Assembly: GCF_003150835.1 (NCBI RefSeq)
Contig: NZ_CP029479.1
Coordinates: 62,001 to 126,000, forward strand
Direction: 5' to 3'
DNA: 64,000 nt
Source: Phenylobacterium parvum
Lineage (GTDB): Bacteria; Pseudomonadota; Alphaproteobacteria; Caulobacterales; Caulobacteraceae
Below the pieces are notes generated by a model, which was not told where the DNA came from, searched no databases, and worked only from the letters and a program-made list of their open reading frames with translations. The position numbers and the translations under genes are program-made. Below are positions 7,901 through 16,911 of the stretch, piece after piece (within the stretch, counting starts at the first letter, position 1; the number at the start of each line of letters is the position of its first letter).

Positions 7901-9640
7901 TCAGGGGAATGCGGGGCGCGCCGGCGGGCGGTGGCGCAGGTCCTCCAGGGGGCCGGCGATCCGGTCCAGCGAGGCGAGGGCGGCCGTGTAGCCGGCGGCG
8001 ACGGCGGGGTCGTAGGCGCTCCAGTCGCGGATCTCCACCCCGGCCAGCTCGGGCAGGATCAGGACGTCGGCCCCCTCCCGTGCGGCGGCCAGGTCGCGGC
8101 CCGAGGAGACGGTGGCGGCGCGGATCAGCAGGGAGACGATGGGCGGGCCCTTGCGCCACTGGCCCGACAGGACCCAGCGCAGGAGGGATCGCGGTCGGAC
8201 GATGTCGGCGGCGGTGATGGACAGGCCCCGGCTGACGTCGACCCCGATGATGGGGCCGGACAGGCCGCCGCGCATGACGTCCACGGGCAGGTTCTTGAGG
8301 ACGGCGCCGTCCACCAGCACGTTCTGGCCCTGGAGGGCGGGCGGCAGGAGGCCGGGGAGGGAGATGGAGGCCCGCAGGGCGGCGCGGACGCTTCCCCGCC
8401 GATGCACCTGGTGGGCGCCCGTGGTGAGGTTGGAGGAGACGCAGAAGAAGGGGCGCCAGAGGTCGGAGAACTGGACGTCGCCAAAGTGCTCCTCGAGCCG
8501 CCGGGCGACCTTCTCGCCCCGGGTCATGGCCAGCATGGGGAAGGCGATGTCATCGAGGGGGCTGGAGGCGACGAAGGCCCGCCGTATGCGCTGGTCCATC
8601 TCGTCCAGGTCCCAACCCAGGGCGAGGCCTGCAGCGATCACCGCCCCCATGGAGGCGCCCCCCACATGGTCGATGGGCACGCCGCGCTCGGACAGGGCGC
8701 GGATGACGCCGATATGGGCGTAGGCCCGGGCGCCGCCGCCGGAGAGGACCAGGCCCACGGCCCGCCCGGTCAGCCTGCGGACCAGGCGCGCCAGGTCGCC
8801 GGGATCGCCCTGCCGAAGGTGTGTCAGGCCCACCGCCCCGGTCGCCGTCATCCAGGCCTCGCCACCGCGCGGGCGGCGGATGCCCGCCGGCTGCACCAGC
8901 ACAAGCTCTGCCCCCACGGCCAGGGCGGGCGGGGTGTGGGCCGCGGCGCCGGGCGGCGGCGGGAAGTCCCCCCGGCCCACCCGGAAGAGCCGGTCCACCT
9001 GGCGGGCGATCTTGCCGGCCCAGGCCGCCTCCCCGTGGCCGGCGACATAGAGGGCGTAGTCGACGGAGTGCTCAAGATTGGAGAACCAGGAGGTCTCGGC
9101 CTCCTGCGCCTCGGAGCCCGCGACGGCGGCCGTGAAGCCGGCGGCCCGGATGCCCTCGGCCAGGGACTCGACCAGGTCCCTCACGCCCTCGATGGGGCCC
9201 TGGGCGACGAAGCCGAAGACCGTGGGCTCCACCAGGGCGGCCGTGCGGCCGGCGTCCCGGGCCCGGCCCACCATCAGGCGGGCGAGGTCGGTCATGATGT
9301 CCGGGTCCGTCTCGCATGCGGCGAAGAAGACCTCGCGGTCCAGGGACAGGATCTCGGAGTCCCGCAGGGCGGTCAGGCGACCGGAATGAACGGCGCCCGT
9401 GATCAGGCTCATCTCTCCCGCGGGCTCGCCGGGGCGGACGACGCCCAGGAAGCGGGGCTCATCGCCCCCGTCGACCCGGAAGGCGCCCAGCCGCCCGGCC
9501 CTCAGCAGGTGAAGCTCATCGGCCGGCTCGCCGGGCCGGAACAGGTCCAGCCCTCCCGGCAGGCACCACCAGCGCGCCGACCCGGACTGGCGGGCGGTCT
9601 CGAAAAGCCGGGCGAGGGCGGTTTCGGTCGGGATTTGCAC
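7901..9640 (-). CDS. cNMP-binding domain / patatin-like phospholipase fusion
   Basis: 579 residues. An N-terminal cyclic-nucleotide-binding (cNMP) beta-roll domain (about 15-125) includes [12 protein letters not shown], the phosphate-cassette-like segment. A linker region of about 170 residues follows, then a patatin lipase domain (about 295-500). The patatin signatures are [11 protein letters not shown] (301-311, oxyanion hole), GASMG with nucleophile S330, and the dyad Asp D444 in VDGAVLKN. The layout resembles neuropathy-target-esterase/RssA-type lysophospholipases. Whether it binds a nucleotide is unknown. Divergent from mccB (100 bp between starts). Confidence 0.88.
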   Translation of the reverse strand: MQIPTETALARLFETARQSGSARWWCLPGGLDLFRPGEPADELHLLRAGRLGAFRVDGGDEPRFLGVVRPGEPAGEMSLITGAVHSGRLTALRDSEILSLDREVFFAACETDPDIMTDLARLMVGRARDAGRTAALVEPTVFGFVAQGPIEGVRDLVESLAEGIRAAGFTAAVAGSEAQEAETSWFSNLEHSVDYALYVAGHGEAAWAGKIARQVDRLFRVGRGDFPPPPGAAAHTPPALAVGAELVLVQPAGIRRPRGGEAWMTATGAVGLTHLRQGDPGDLARLVRRLTGRAVGLVLSGGGARAYAHIGVIRALSERGVPIDHVGGASMGAVIAAGLALGWDLDEMDQRIRRAFVASSPLDDIAFPMLAMTRGEKVARRLEEHFGDVQFSDLWRPFFCVSSNLTTGAHQVHRRGSVRAALRASISLPGLLPPALQGQNVLVDGAVLKNLPVDVMRGGLSGPIIGVDVSRGLSITAADIVRPRSLLRWVLSGQWRKGPPIVSLLIRAATVSSGRDLAAAREGADVLILPELAGVEIRDWSAYDPAVAAGYTAALASLDRIAGPLEDLRHRPPARPAFP

Positions 9641-9652
9641 GCCCCATGATAA

Positions 9653-9666
9653 CCCTGCTTGCAGGG
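9653..9666. promoter_or_regulatory. Palindrome in the patatin-mccB divergent region
   Basis: CCCTGC TT GCAGGG: two perfect 6-bp arms around a 2-bp centre, 13 bp before the patatin start and 75 bp before mccB. It is a possible operator for the divergent pair. No known regulator site is matched with certainty. Confidence 0.3.
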
Positions 9667-9740
9667 CGGATGGAAACCCGCTCGGGGGCTGGGGTCCGCA
9701 CGGACTAGCCGCCGGCCCGGCCCCCGGCTATGCCTTGTCC

Positions 9741-11363
9741 ATGCCCGTCCTGAAGAGCGCCCTCGATCCGGCTTCGGCGGCCTTCCGCGCCAATGCGGAG
9801 GTCAACCGCGCCCTCGCCGCCCAGCTGGCCGGGCGCACGGCCCAGGCCGTCCTCGGCGGGCCCGAGGACAGCCGCCGCCGGCACGAGGCCCGGGGCAAGC
9901 TCCTGCCCCGGGACCGGGTGGAGGGCCTGCTGGACCCGGGCGCGCCCTTCCTCGAGATCGGCGCCCTTGCGGCCTTTGGCCTCTACGACGACGAGGCCCC
10001 GGCCTCGGGCCTGATCGCCGGCATCGGCCGGGTCAGCGGCCGGGAGGTGATGATCCTGGCCAACGACGCCACGGTGAAGGGCGGCGCCTACTTCCCCCTC
10101 ACCGTGAAGAAGCACCTGCGGGCCCAGGAGATCGCCGAGCAGAACGCCCTGCCCTGCGTCTACCTGGTGGACTCCGGCGGGGCCAACCTGCCCCACCAGG
10201 CGGAGGTCTTCCCCGACCGCGACCACTTCGGCCGCATCTTCTTCAACCAGGCCCGGATGAGCGCCCGGGGGATCGCCCAGATCGCCTGCGTCATGGGCTC
10301 GTGCACGGCGGGGGGCGCCTATGTCCCGGCCATGTCCGATGAGACCGTGATCGTGCGGGGGACCGGGGCGGAGAGCCAGGGCACCATCTTCCTGGGCGGC
10401 CCGCCCCTGGTGAAGGCCGCCACGGGCGAGGTCATCTCGGCCACCGACCTCGGCGGGGCCGACGTCCACGGACGCCGCTCGGGCGTGGTGGACCACGTGG
10501 CCGAGGACGACCGGCACGCCCTGGCCATCGTCCGGCGGATCGTCGCCGGCCTCAACACACGCCGCCCGGAGGGACCGGTCCTGGCCGAGCCCCGCCCGCC
10601 CCTGTTCGATCCCGCCGAGCTCTACGGGGTCATCCCCCAGGACGTCCGGGCGCCCTACGACGTGCGCGAGGTCATCGCCCGGATCGTCGACGGCTCGGCC
10701 TTCGATGAGTTCAAGGCCCTCTACGGCCAGACCCTGGTCTGCGGCTTCGCCCGGATCTGGGGCTATCCGGTGGCCATCCTGGCCAACAACGGCATCCTGT
10801 TCTCGGAGAGCGCCCTCAAGGGGGCCCACTTCATCGAGCTGGCCTGCCAGAGGGGCATCCCCCTCCTTTTCCTGCAGAACATCTCCGGCTTCATGGTCGG
10901 CGGACGCTACGAGGCCGGCGGCATAGCCCGGGACGGCGCCAAGCTGGTCACCGCCGTGGCCTGCGCCGAGGTGCCCAAGCTGACCGTGCTGATCGGCGGC
11001 TCCTTCGGGGCCGGCAACTACGGCATGTGCGGCCGGGCCTATTCGCCGCGCTTCCTCTGGAGCTGGCCCAACGCCCGCATCTCGGTGATGGGCGGCGAGC
11101 AGGCCGCCAGCGTCCTGGCGACCATCCGCCGCGACGGGATCGAGGCTCGGGGCGGCCAGTGGCCCGCCGAGGAGGAAGAGGCCTTCAAGGCGCCCGTGCG
11201 CGAGCGCTACGAGGCCGAGGGCGATCCCTACTTCGCCACCGCCCGCCTGTGGGACGACGGGATCATCGACCCCGCCCAGACCCGCGATGTCCTGGGCCTG
11301 TCCCTGTCCGCCGCCCTGAACGCCCCGATCGCGCCAACGCGCTTCGGCGTCTTCCGAATGTGA
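9741..11363 (+). CDS. mccB: 3-methylcrotonyl-CoA carboxylase, carboxyltransferase (beta) subunit
   Basis: Transfers CO2 from biotin to 3-methylcrotonyl-CoA, giving 3-methylglutaconyl-CoA. 540 residues, the standard length. The two crotonase-fold halves of carboxyltransferases are visible. [17 protein letters not shown] and [13 protein letters not shown] are in the N-half; [12 protein letters not shown] and [16 protein letters not shown], with [15 protein letters not shown], are in the C-half. These match MCC-beta rather than propionyl-CoA carboxylase. ATG at 9741 is chosen; an in-frame TTG at 9735 adds two residues. It begins a three-gene run with the hydratase and mccA. Confidence 0.93.
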   Translation: MPVLKSALDPASAAFRANAEVNRALAAQLAGRTAQAVLGGPEDSRRRHEARGKLLPRDRVEGLLDPGAPFLEIGALAAFGLYDDEAPASGLIAGIGRVSGREVMILANDATVKGGAYFPLTVKKHLRAQEIAEQNALPCVYLVDSGGANLPHQAEVFPDRDHFGRIFFNQARMSARGIAQIACVMGSCTAGGAYVPAMSDETVIVRGTGAESQGTIFLGGPPLVKAATGEVISATDLGGADVHGRRSGVVDHVAEDDRHALAIVRRIVAGLNTRRPEGPVLAEPRPPLFDPAELYGVIPQDVRAPYDVREVIARIVDGSAFDEFKALYGQTLVCGFARIWGYPVAILANNGILFSESALKGAHFIELACQRGIPLLFLQNISGFMVGGRYEAGGIARDGAKLVTAVACAEVPKLTVLIGGSFGAGNYGMCGRAYSPRFLWSWPNARISVMGGEQAASVLATIRRDGIEARGGQWPAEEEEAFKAPVRERYEAEGDPYFATARLWDDGIIDPAQTRDVLGLSLSAALNAPIAPTRFGVFRM

Positions 11364-11389
11364 ACGATCCCCGAAACCGGAGCCCTGAC

Positions 11390-12235
11390 ATGTCCAACCC
11401 GATCGCCGATCCCCTGGTCGAGGGCGTCGACAGCGACGCCGCCTCGGACCTGGTGCGCCTGGACACCACCCAGGAAGGGGTGGCGGTGGTCACCCTCAAC
11501 CGGCCGGACGCGCGCAACAGCTTCAACGCCGAACTGATCGGCGCCCTGCACGAGACCTTCGAGACCCTCCAGGCCGCCGAGGGCGTGCGGGTGGTGTTCC
11601 TGCGCGGCGCCGGCAAGGTCTTCTCCGCCGGGGCCGACCTGAACTGGATGCGCGACGCCGCGCACTGGACCGAAGCAGAGAACCGCGACGACGCCATGGG
11701 CCTGGCGCGCATGCTCAAGGCCCTCTGGGATATCCCGGCCCTGACCGTGGCCCTGGTGCAGGGCGGCGCCTGGGGCGGGGGCTGCGGCCTCGCCGCCGCC
11801 TGCGACATCGCCGTGGCCGAGCGGGGCGCGAAGTTCGGCTTCTCCGAGGCCCGGCTGGGCCTGATCGCCGCCACCATCAGCCCCTACATCGTGGCCGCCA
11901 TTGGCCCGAGGGCCTCCCGCGGCCTGTTCGCCTCGGCCCGCACCTTCGACGCCGACGAGGCCCTGCGCATCGGGCTGGTGAGCGAACTGGTCGATGACGC
12001 CGCCGCCCTGGCGACCGCCGCCGACCGCATCGCCGGCGAGGCCATGGCCTGCGCCCCCGGCGCCATCGCGGCCTCCAAGGCCCTGGTCGACGCCGTCGCC
12101 CATCGCGAGATCGGCCCCGCCGTCATGGAGGACACCGCCCGCCGGATCGCCCAGGCCCGGGTCAGCGCCGAGGGCCGCGAGGGCGTCGCCGCCTTCCTTG
12201 CCCGCAGGTCGCCCTCCTGGGCAGGACAGGGCTGA
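11390..12235 (+). CDS. liuC: Enoyl-CoA hydratase family, probable 3-methylglutaconyl-CoA hydratase
   Basis: 281-residue crotonase-fold enzyme that should hydrate 3-methylglutaconyl-CoA to HMG-CoA. Family signs are NRPDARNSFNAEL near the N-terminus, the CoA-binding oxyanion segment FSAGADLNWM, and QGGAWGGGCGLAAACDIAVAE. The specificity is assigned from its place between mccB and mccA, which is where this gene sits in leucine/isovalerate (liu) operons; sequence alone supports only the family. ATG at 11390 is the start, 26 bp after mccB. The segment before VRLDTTQ is a 20-residue N-terminal extension. Ends 8 bp before mccA. Confidence 0.85.
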   Translation: MSNPIADPLVEGVDSDAASDLVRLDTTQEGVAVVTLNRPDARNSFNAELIGALHETFETLQAAEGVRVVFLRGAGKVFSAGADLNWMRDAAHWTEAENRDDAMGLARMLKALWDIPALTVALVQGGAWGGGCGLAAACDIAVAERGAKFGFSEARLGLIAATISPYIVAAIGPRASRGLFASARTFDADEALRIGLVSELVDDAAALATAADRIAGEAMACAPGAIAASKALVDAVAHREIGPAVMEDTARRIAQARVSAEGREGVAAFLARRSPSWAGQG

Positions 12236-12243
12236 ACCTCTCC

Positions 12244-14127
12244 GTGTTCCGCTCCGTCCTTGTCGCCAACCGGGGCGAGATCGCCCGCCGGATCTTCCGA
12301 ACCGCCCGCCGCCTGGGGGTGGAGACGATCGCGGTCGCCTCGGACGCCGACCTCGACGCCGCCCACGTGCGCGAGGCCGACCGGGCGGTGCGCATCGGCC
12401 CGGCGCCGGCGGCGGAGAGCTACCTGTCCATTCCCGACCTGGTGGCCGCGGCCCTGGAAAGCGGCGCAGAGGCGGTGCACCCGGGCTATGGCTTCCTGTC
12501 CGAGAACGCCGCCTTCGCCGAGGCGGTGCAGGCGGCGGGCCTCATCTGGATCGGGCCCTCGCCCGAGGCCATCCGCGCCATGGGCCTGAAGGATTCCGCC
12601 CGCGAGCGGATGATCGCCGCAGGCGTGCCGGTCACGCCGGGCTGGCAGGGCGATGACGGGCAGGAGGGCACACTGCTCGCCGCCGCCCGCGACCTGGGAT
12701 GGCCGGTCCTGATCAAGGCGGCGGCCGGAGGCGGCGGGCGCGGCATCCGGCGGGTGGACGCCGCCGCTGACTTCGCAGCCGCCCTGGCGGCCTGCCGGCG
12801 GGAGGCCCTGGCCGCCTTTGGCGACGACCGGGTCCTGCTGGAGCAGTGCATCGAGGCGCCCCGGCATATCGAGGTCCAGGTCTTCGGCGACGCCCATGGC
12901 GGCCTTGTCCACCTGTTCGAGCGCGACTGCACCCTGCAGCGCCGCCGCCAGAAGGTGATCGAGGAGGCCCCCGCTCCCGGCATGACGCCCGAGGTCCGCG
13001 ATGCGGTCTGCGCCGCCGCCCTCGCCGCCGCCCGGGCCGTGGACTATGTCGGGGCCGGCACGGTGGAGTTCATCGCCGACGCCCGCGAGGGCCTGCGGGC
13101 CGACCGCATCTGGTTCATGGAGATGAACACCCGGCTGCAGGTCGAGCATCCCGTCACCGAGGCCGTCACCGGGGTGGACCTGGTGGAGTGGCAGTTCCAC
13201 GTCGCCGCCGGCGAGCCCCTGCCCCTGGCCCAGGACCAGATCACCCTGAAGGGCTGGGCGGTCGAGGCCCGGCTCTGCGCCGAGGTCCCCGAGCGGGGCT
13301 TCATCCCCTCCGTCGGCCCCCTGGAGCACCTGCGCCTGCCCGAGGGGGTGAGGGTGGATTCCGGCGTCGAGGCCGGCGACGAGGTGGGCCCGCACTATGA
13401 TTCCCTGATCGCCAAGCTCATCGCCTGGGCGCCGACCCGGGAGGGCGCCACCGAGCACCTCGCCGAGGCCTGCGCCGGTGTCGAGACCTGGCCCCTGAAG
13501 ACCAACGCCGCCTTCCTGGCCCGGTGCCTGGACGATCCCGACTTCCTGGCCGGGCGGATGGACACCGGCTTCATCGACGCCCGCCTCGACCGGCTGGCGG
13601 CCCCGGCCCGGCCGTCGGCCGGTCTCCTGCGCAATGCCGCCGCGGCCCTGGCCGCCCTGTCCGCCGGGGAGGCCAGCGCCCCCTCCCGCGCCCTTTCCGG
13701 CTTTCGCCTGAACGCCCCGCCGCGGGACCAGGTGCGGGTCTGGTGCGACGGCGTCGAAGTCGTGGCCGACCTGCAGGAGGGCGAGGATGAAGAGGCCGAC
13801 CTGCTGGACCTGGGCGAGGCCCTGGTCCTGTTCGAGGGCGGCTCGGCCTTCTGCGTCTCGGCTGGTCCCCCCGCCCCTGAAGGCGGCGCGGCGACGACGG
13901 GCGACGGCGCGGTCAGCGCGCCCCTGCCGGGCCGGATCGTCGCGGTGGCCGTCGCCGAGGGCGACCGGGTGCGCCGGGGCGACGTCCTCCTGGTGGTCGA
14001 GGCCATGAAGATGGAGCACAGCCTGACGGCGCCCTTCGACGGGGTGGTCGACGGCCTGTCGGCGGCGGTCGGCGACCAGGTCCGTGAGGGCGAGCCCCTG
14101 GCGCGGGTGCGGAGCGAGGCGCCGTGA
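12244..14127 (+). CDS. mccA: 3-methylcrotonyl-CoA carboxylase, biotin-containing (alpha) subunit
   Basis: 627 residues. The biotin carboxylase domain (about 1-445) starts SVLVANRGEIARRI. It has an ATP-grasp loop AAGGGGRGIRRV and EMNTRLQVEHPVTE, the biotin/bicarbonate site. A linker follows, then a C-terminal biotinyl domain with EAMKMEHSL, where K589 is the biotinylation site. It uses ATP and bicarbonate to carboxylate biotin for MccB. The GTG start at 12244 is the only codon in frame that gives the conserved N-terminus. The stop overlaps the GTG of the DUF1489 gene by 4 bp. Confidence 0.94.
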   Translation: MFRSVLVANRGEIARRIFRTARRLGVETIAVASDADLDAAHVREADRAVRIGPAPAAESYLSIPDLVAAALESGAEAVHPGYGFLSENAAFAEAVQAAGLIWIGPSPEAIRAMGLKDSARERMIAAGVPVTPGWQGDDGQEGTLLAAARDLGWPVLIKAAAGGGGRGIRRVDAAADFAAALAACRREALAAFGDDRVLLEQCIEAPRHIEVQVFGDAHGGLVHLFERDCTLQRRRQKVIEEAPAPGMTPEVRDAVCAAALAAARAVDYVGAGTVEFIADAREGLRADRIWFMEMNTRLQVEHPVTEAVTGVDLVEWQFHVAAGEPLPLAQDQITLKGWAVEARLCAEVPERGFIPSVGPLEHLRLPEGVRVDSGVEAGDEVGPHYDSLIAKLIAWAPTREGATEHLAEACAGVETWPLKTNAAFLARCLDDPDFLAGRMDTGFIDARLDRLAAPARPSAGLLRNAAAALAALSAGEASAPSRALSGFRLNAPPRDQVRVWCDGVEVVADLQEGEDEEADLLDLGEALVLFEGGSAFCVSAGPPAPEGGAATTGDGAVSAPLPGRIVAVAVAEGDRVRRGDVLLVVEAMKMEHSLTAPFDGVVDGLSAAVGDQVREGEPLARVRSEAP

Positions 14128-14525
14128 CCCTGCACATGATCCGCCTCTGTGTCGGCTGCGACACCATCGAGGACCTCGTCGCCTGGCACGGGAACAGCCC
14201 GGACCCCTGGCCCCTGCACACCCGCATGGCGCCCAAGCGGGTGGAGGAGTTGCTCGACGGCGGGTCCCTCTACCGGATCTTCCGCGGCCTGGTCCTGTGC
14301 CGCCAGGTGATCCTGTCCATCTCGCGGGTCGAGGCGGGGTCGGAAAGCCATTGCCGGATCGACCTGGAGCCCCGGATCATCCGGGTCGCCCCGACGCCGC
14401 GGCGGGCCTTCCAGGGCTGGCGCTACCTGGATCCGGCCGACGCCCCGCCCGACCTGGCCGAGACCGGCGGCGGGGACCTGCCGGACGACCTGGCCCGTCG
14501 CCTGCGCGAGGCAGGGGCCTGGTAG
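14124..14525 (+). CDS. DUF1489 family protein
   Basis: 133 residues beginning MTLHMIRLCVGCDTIEDLVAW, the conserved opening of alphaproteobacterial DUF1489. Further conserved blocks are RMAPKRVEELLDGGSLYRI and FQGWRYL. No membrane segment or signal is seen. The function is not established. The GTG start overlaps the mccA stop (GTGA), so it is translated with the leucine-degradation operon here; a link to that pathway is inference. It ends 6 bp from the convergent panC stop. Confidence 0.88.
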   Translation: MTLHMIRLCVGCDTIEDLVAWHGNSPDPWPLHTRMAPKRVEELLDGGSLYRIFRGLVLCRQVILSISRVEAGSESHCRIDLEPRIIRVAPTPRRAFQGWRYLDPADAPPDLAETGGGDLPDDLARRLREAGAW

Positions 14526-14531
14526 GCCGGT

Positions 14532-15389
14532 TCAGACCGCCATGTTGTCGATGAGCCGGGCCCGTCCCAGGCGGGCGGCGGCGAGGATGCGTCCCGGCCG
14601 GCCGCCGGGCATGGGGCCGGGTCCCAGCCGAGACAGGTCGCCCGCGTCGCGCACCTCGACATAGTCCACGGGCCCGAAGCCCGCCGCCTGAATTCGGGCG
14701 ACCGCTTCGGCCTCGACGCGTTCCACCGGTGCGCCCGAACGCAGGGCCAGGACCGCCTCGGCCAGGGCGGCGGCCAGCTCCGGCGCCCGCTGGCGCTCCT
14801 CCGCGGTCAGGTAGGCGTTGCGGGAGGACAGGGCCAGGCCGTCCGCCGCCCGGGCGGTGGGCGCGCCCAGGATCTCCACCCCGAGGTCGAGGTCGGCGGC
14901 CATGCGGCGGATGACCTGGAGCTGCTGATAGTCCTTCTCGCCAAAGACCGCGACGTCGGCGCGCGTCTGGTTCAGGAGCTTGGCCACCACGGTGGCGACC
15001 CCGGCGAAATGACCGGGCCGGGCCTGTCCGTCGAGGGGCTCGGACACCCCCGACACCGTCACCACAGTGGCGGCGCCGGGCGGATACATCTCTGCGGCGG
15101 CGGGGGCGAAGAGGAGATGGCAGCCCGCTCCGGCCAGCTTCCCGGCGTCGCCGGCCTCGTCACGGGGATAGGCGGCCAGGTCCTCGTTCGGACCGAACTG
15201 GGTCGGGTTCACGAAGATGGAGGCCGCCACGCGGTCGGTCCGGGACAGGGCGAGGCGGATCAGGGACAGGTGCCCCTCGTGCAGGGCGCCCATGGTTGGG
15301 ACAAAGCCCACCGACAGTCCCTCGCGCCGCCAGCCGGCGACGGCGGAGCGGAGGTCGGCGACGGTGCGGACGACGGGAAGGGTGGTCAT
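14532..15389 (-). CDS. panC: Pantothenate synthetase
   Basis: ATP-dependent ligation of pantoate and beta-alanine, the last step to vitamin B5. 285 residues. Class I synthetase-like motifs are present: PTMGALHEGHLSLI (HIGH-type, about 30-43), FVNPTQFGPNEDL, FGEKDYQQLQVIRR and the KMSKS-like LSSRNAYL. The start is ATG at 15387-15389; the open frame continues upstream over the mipZ antisense region and is ignored. It is divergent from mipZ with 156 bp between them. panB is not adjacent. Confidence 0.95.
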   Translation of the reverse strand: MTTLPVVRTVADLRSAVAGWRREGLSVGFVPTMGALHEGHLSLIRLALSRTDRVAASIFVNPTQFGPNEDLAAYPRDEAGDAGKLAGAGCHLLFAPAAAEMYPPGAATVVTVSGVSEPLDGQARPGHFAGVATVVAKLLNQTRADVAVFGEKDYQQLQVIRRMAADLDLGVEILGAPTARAADGLALSSRNAYLTAEERQRAPELAAALAEAVLALRSGAPVERVEAEAVARIQAAGFGPVDYVEVRDAGDLSRLGPGPMPGGRPGRILAAARLGRARLIDNMAV

Positions 15390-15545
15390 GGCGGGGGGCT
15401 TATGGCCCGGGGGCGGGTCCGGCGTCCATCCATCCACAGGCGATCCGCCCCTGTGCGTTGACGCCCCGGGGACCGGACGCCAAGGCTGGAGGCCAGCGGG
15501 AATCGGTCCGGTCCCTCCGGATGCGCCCGCCGGCGGAGTCTTCCG

Positions 15546-16355
15546 ATGGCCGACATCATCGTCGTGGGCAACGAGAAGGGCGGGGCGGGCAAGTCCACCC
15601 TCGCCATCCACCTCATGACCGCGCTCCTGCATGGCGGCGCCCGGGTCGGAGCCCTGGACCTGGACGTGCGCCAGCAGTCCCTGGCCCATTTCATCGACAA
15701 CCGCGCCGCCTGGCTGGCCGCCAATGGGGCGGAGGCCCCGATGCCCGAGAACGTCCGGCTGGACGCCGCCCTCGCCCGGGCGCCCGAGGCGGAGGCCCAG
15801 GCCCGGCTGGACGCGGCCCTCGAGGCCCTGTCCGGCTGCGACCTCATCGTGATCGACACTCCCGGCGCCGACACCGCCCTGAGCCGCGCCGCCCACGCCC
15901 GGGCGGACCAGATCGTCACCCCGATGAACGACAGCTTCGTGGACTTCGACACCCTGGGCGTGGTCGATCCCGTGACCCTGGAGCTCAAGCGGCCGAGCCT
16001 CTATTCCGAGACGGTGTGGAACAGCCGCAAGGACCGGGCCCAGGCGTCCGGGCGGTCCATCGACTGGGTGGTGCTGCGCAACCGCCTGGCTCCGGCTGAC
16101 GCCCGCAACCGCCGCCGGGTGGACGAGCGGGTCCAGGCCCTGTCCCGCCGGGCCGGCTTCCGGGTCGGCCCCGGCCTTCGCGACCGGGTGATCTATCGGG
16201 AGCTCTTTCCCTTCGGCCTGACCATCGCCGACCTGTCGCCTTCGATCCGCCCCGTCTCCATGAGCCTCCAGCACGTTGCGGCCCGACAGGAACTGCGCGA
16301 CCTGATGGGCTTCCTCGGCCTGTCCCCTGACGGGGCCCAGCTGGCCGCCCAGTAA
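15546..16355 (+). CDS. mipZ: MipZ, ParA-family division-site positioning ATPase
   Basis: 269 residues with a deviant Walker A GNEKGGAGKST (signature Lys11, Lys16). IVIDTPGADTALS is the switch II region. The long block PMNDSFVDFDTLGVVDPVTLEL, and RNRLAPADARNRRR followed by GPGLRDRVIYRELFPFGL, match Caulobacter MipZ closely. MipZ dimers bind DNA near ParB at the poles and block FtsZ assembly there, confining the ring to midcell. Start ATG 15546. The final TAA overlaps the next start (TAATG). This gene is the best single clue to a Caulobacterales-type host. Confidence 0.95.
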   Translation: MADIIVVGNEKGGAGKSTLAIHLMTALLHGGARVGALDLDVRQQSLAHFIDNRAAWLAANGAEAPMPENVRLDAALARAPEAEAQARLDAALEALSGCDLIVIDTPGADTALSRAAHARADQIVTPMNDSFVDFDTLGVVDPVTLELKRPSLYSETVWNSRKDRAQASGRSIDWVVLRNRLAPADARNRRRVDERVQALSRRAGFRVGPGLRDRVIYRELFPFGLTIADLSPSIRPVSMSLQHVAARQELRDLMGFLGLSPDGAQLAAQ

Positions 16356-16795
16356 TGACCTGGCTTTTGATCGCCGCAGTCGCCCTGGGCCTCCTGGCCT
16401 GGGCCGGGCGGACCGGCGCCCGGACCGGGCGACGGGAGTGGCGGCTCATCGCCGGAGGGCTGGCCCTCGCCGCCCTCGTCGCCGGCGTCCTCAGCCTCCT
16501 GAGGGGGGGCTGGCCCCTGGGTCTCGCCCTTGTCGCCGGAGGGCTGGCCCTCGCCGGCGCTGCGAGGTCTCCGACGCCAAAGGCGGGGACCCGGCCCGAT
16601 CCTCCGCAGTCCCAGCCCGAGGGCATGAGCCTGTCCGAGGCCCGGTCGGTCCTCGGCCTCGGCGCGGACGCCAGCCGGGAGGATGTCCTCGAGGCCCACG
16701 CCCGCCTGATCCGCCGCACCCACCCCGACGCCGGCGGCACGGACGGCCTCGCCGCCCACCTCAACGCCGCGAGGGACAGGCTGCTTGGGGGATAA
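16355..16795 (+). CDS. Small membrane protein with C-terminal J-domain
   Basis: 146 residues. Two or three N-terminal hydrophobic segments (about 2-18, 30-50, 53-70) are followed by a Pro-rich linker and a C-terminal J-like domain (about 92-146). That domain has the HPD tripeptide at 123-125 (LIRRTHPDAGG) and a final LNAARDRLLGG. The topology resembles Pam18/TIM14 and bacterial DjlA-like proteins, which stimulate DnaK at a membrane. The start overlaps the mipZ stop by one base (TAATG), so coupled translation is likely. A role with DnaK or in division is inference. Confidence 0.85.
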   Translation: MTWLLIAAVALGLLAWAGRTGARTGRREWRLIAGGLALAALVAGVLSLLRGGWPLGLALVAGGLALAGAARSPTPKAGTRPDPPQSQPEGMSLSEARSVLGLGADASREDVLEAHARLIRRTHPDAGGTDGLAAHLNAARDRLLGG

Positions 16796-16829
16796 CCGGG
16801 GCGGCTGTTGGGGTCTCCGGAGGACATTC

Positions 16830-16904
16830 ATGGGACAGGCCCGACTTTTCCGGTGTAGGGTCGTGCCTGTCGGGCTTGGACCCGGCCATCCGAAACCCGT
16901 GTGA
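16830..16904 (+). CDS. Candidate 24-residue leader ORF upstream of folE
   Basis: ATG at 16830 with GGAGG at 16819-16823, six bases between, giving 24 codons to TGA at 16902-16904, seven bases before the folE GTG. The peptide begins MGQARLFRCRV and is not recognisable. The leader also contains two competing pairings: ACAGGC with GCCTGT, and GCCCGAC with GTCGGGC, all between 16834 and 16886. Either a translated leader coupled to folE or an untranslated regulatory RNA is possible. Confidence 0.35.
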   Translation: MGQARLFRCRVVPVGLGPGHPKPV

Positions 16905-16911
16905 GTCCAAC

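Noticed and set aside
11884-14019. 711-codon open frame antisense to mccA
   Set aside because: Low-complexity Gly/Asp/Val pattern expected opposite a high-GC gene; mccA motifs on the plus strand are intact.
15546-16355. ParA chromosome-partition ATPase as the identity of the gene at 15546
   Set aside because: The ParA fold is shared, but no parB or parS is adjacent and the PMNDSFVDFD and GLRDRVIYRELFPFGL blocks are those of MipZ.
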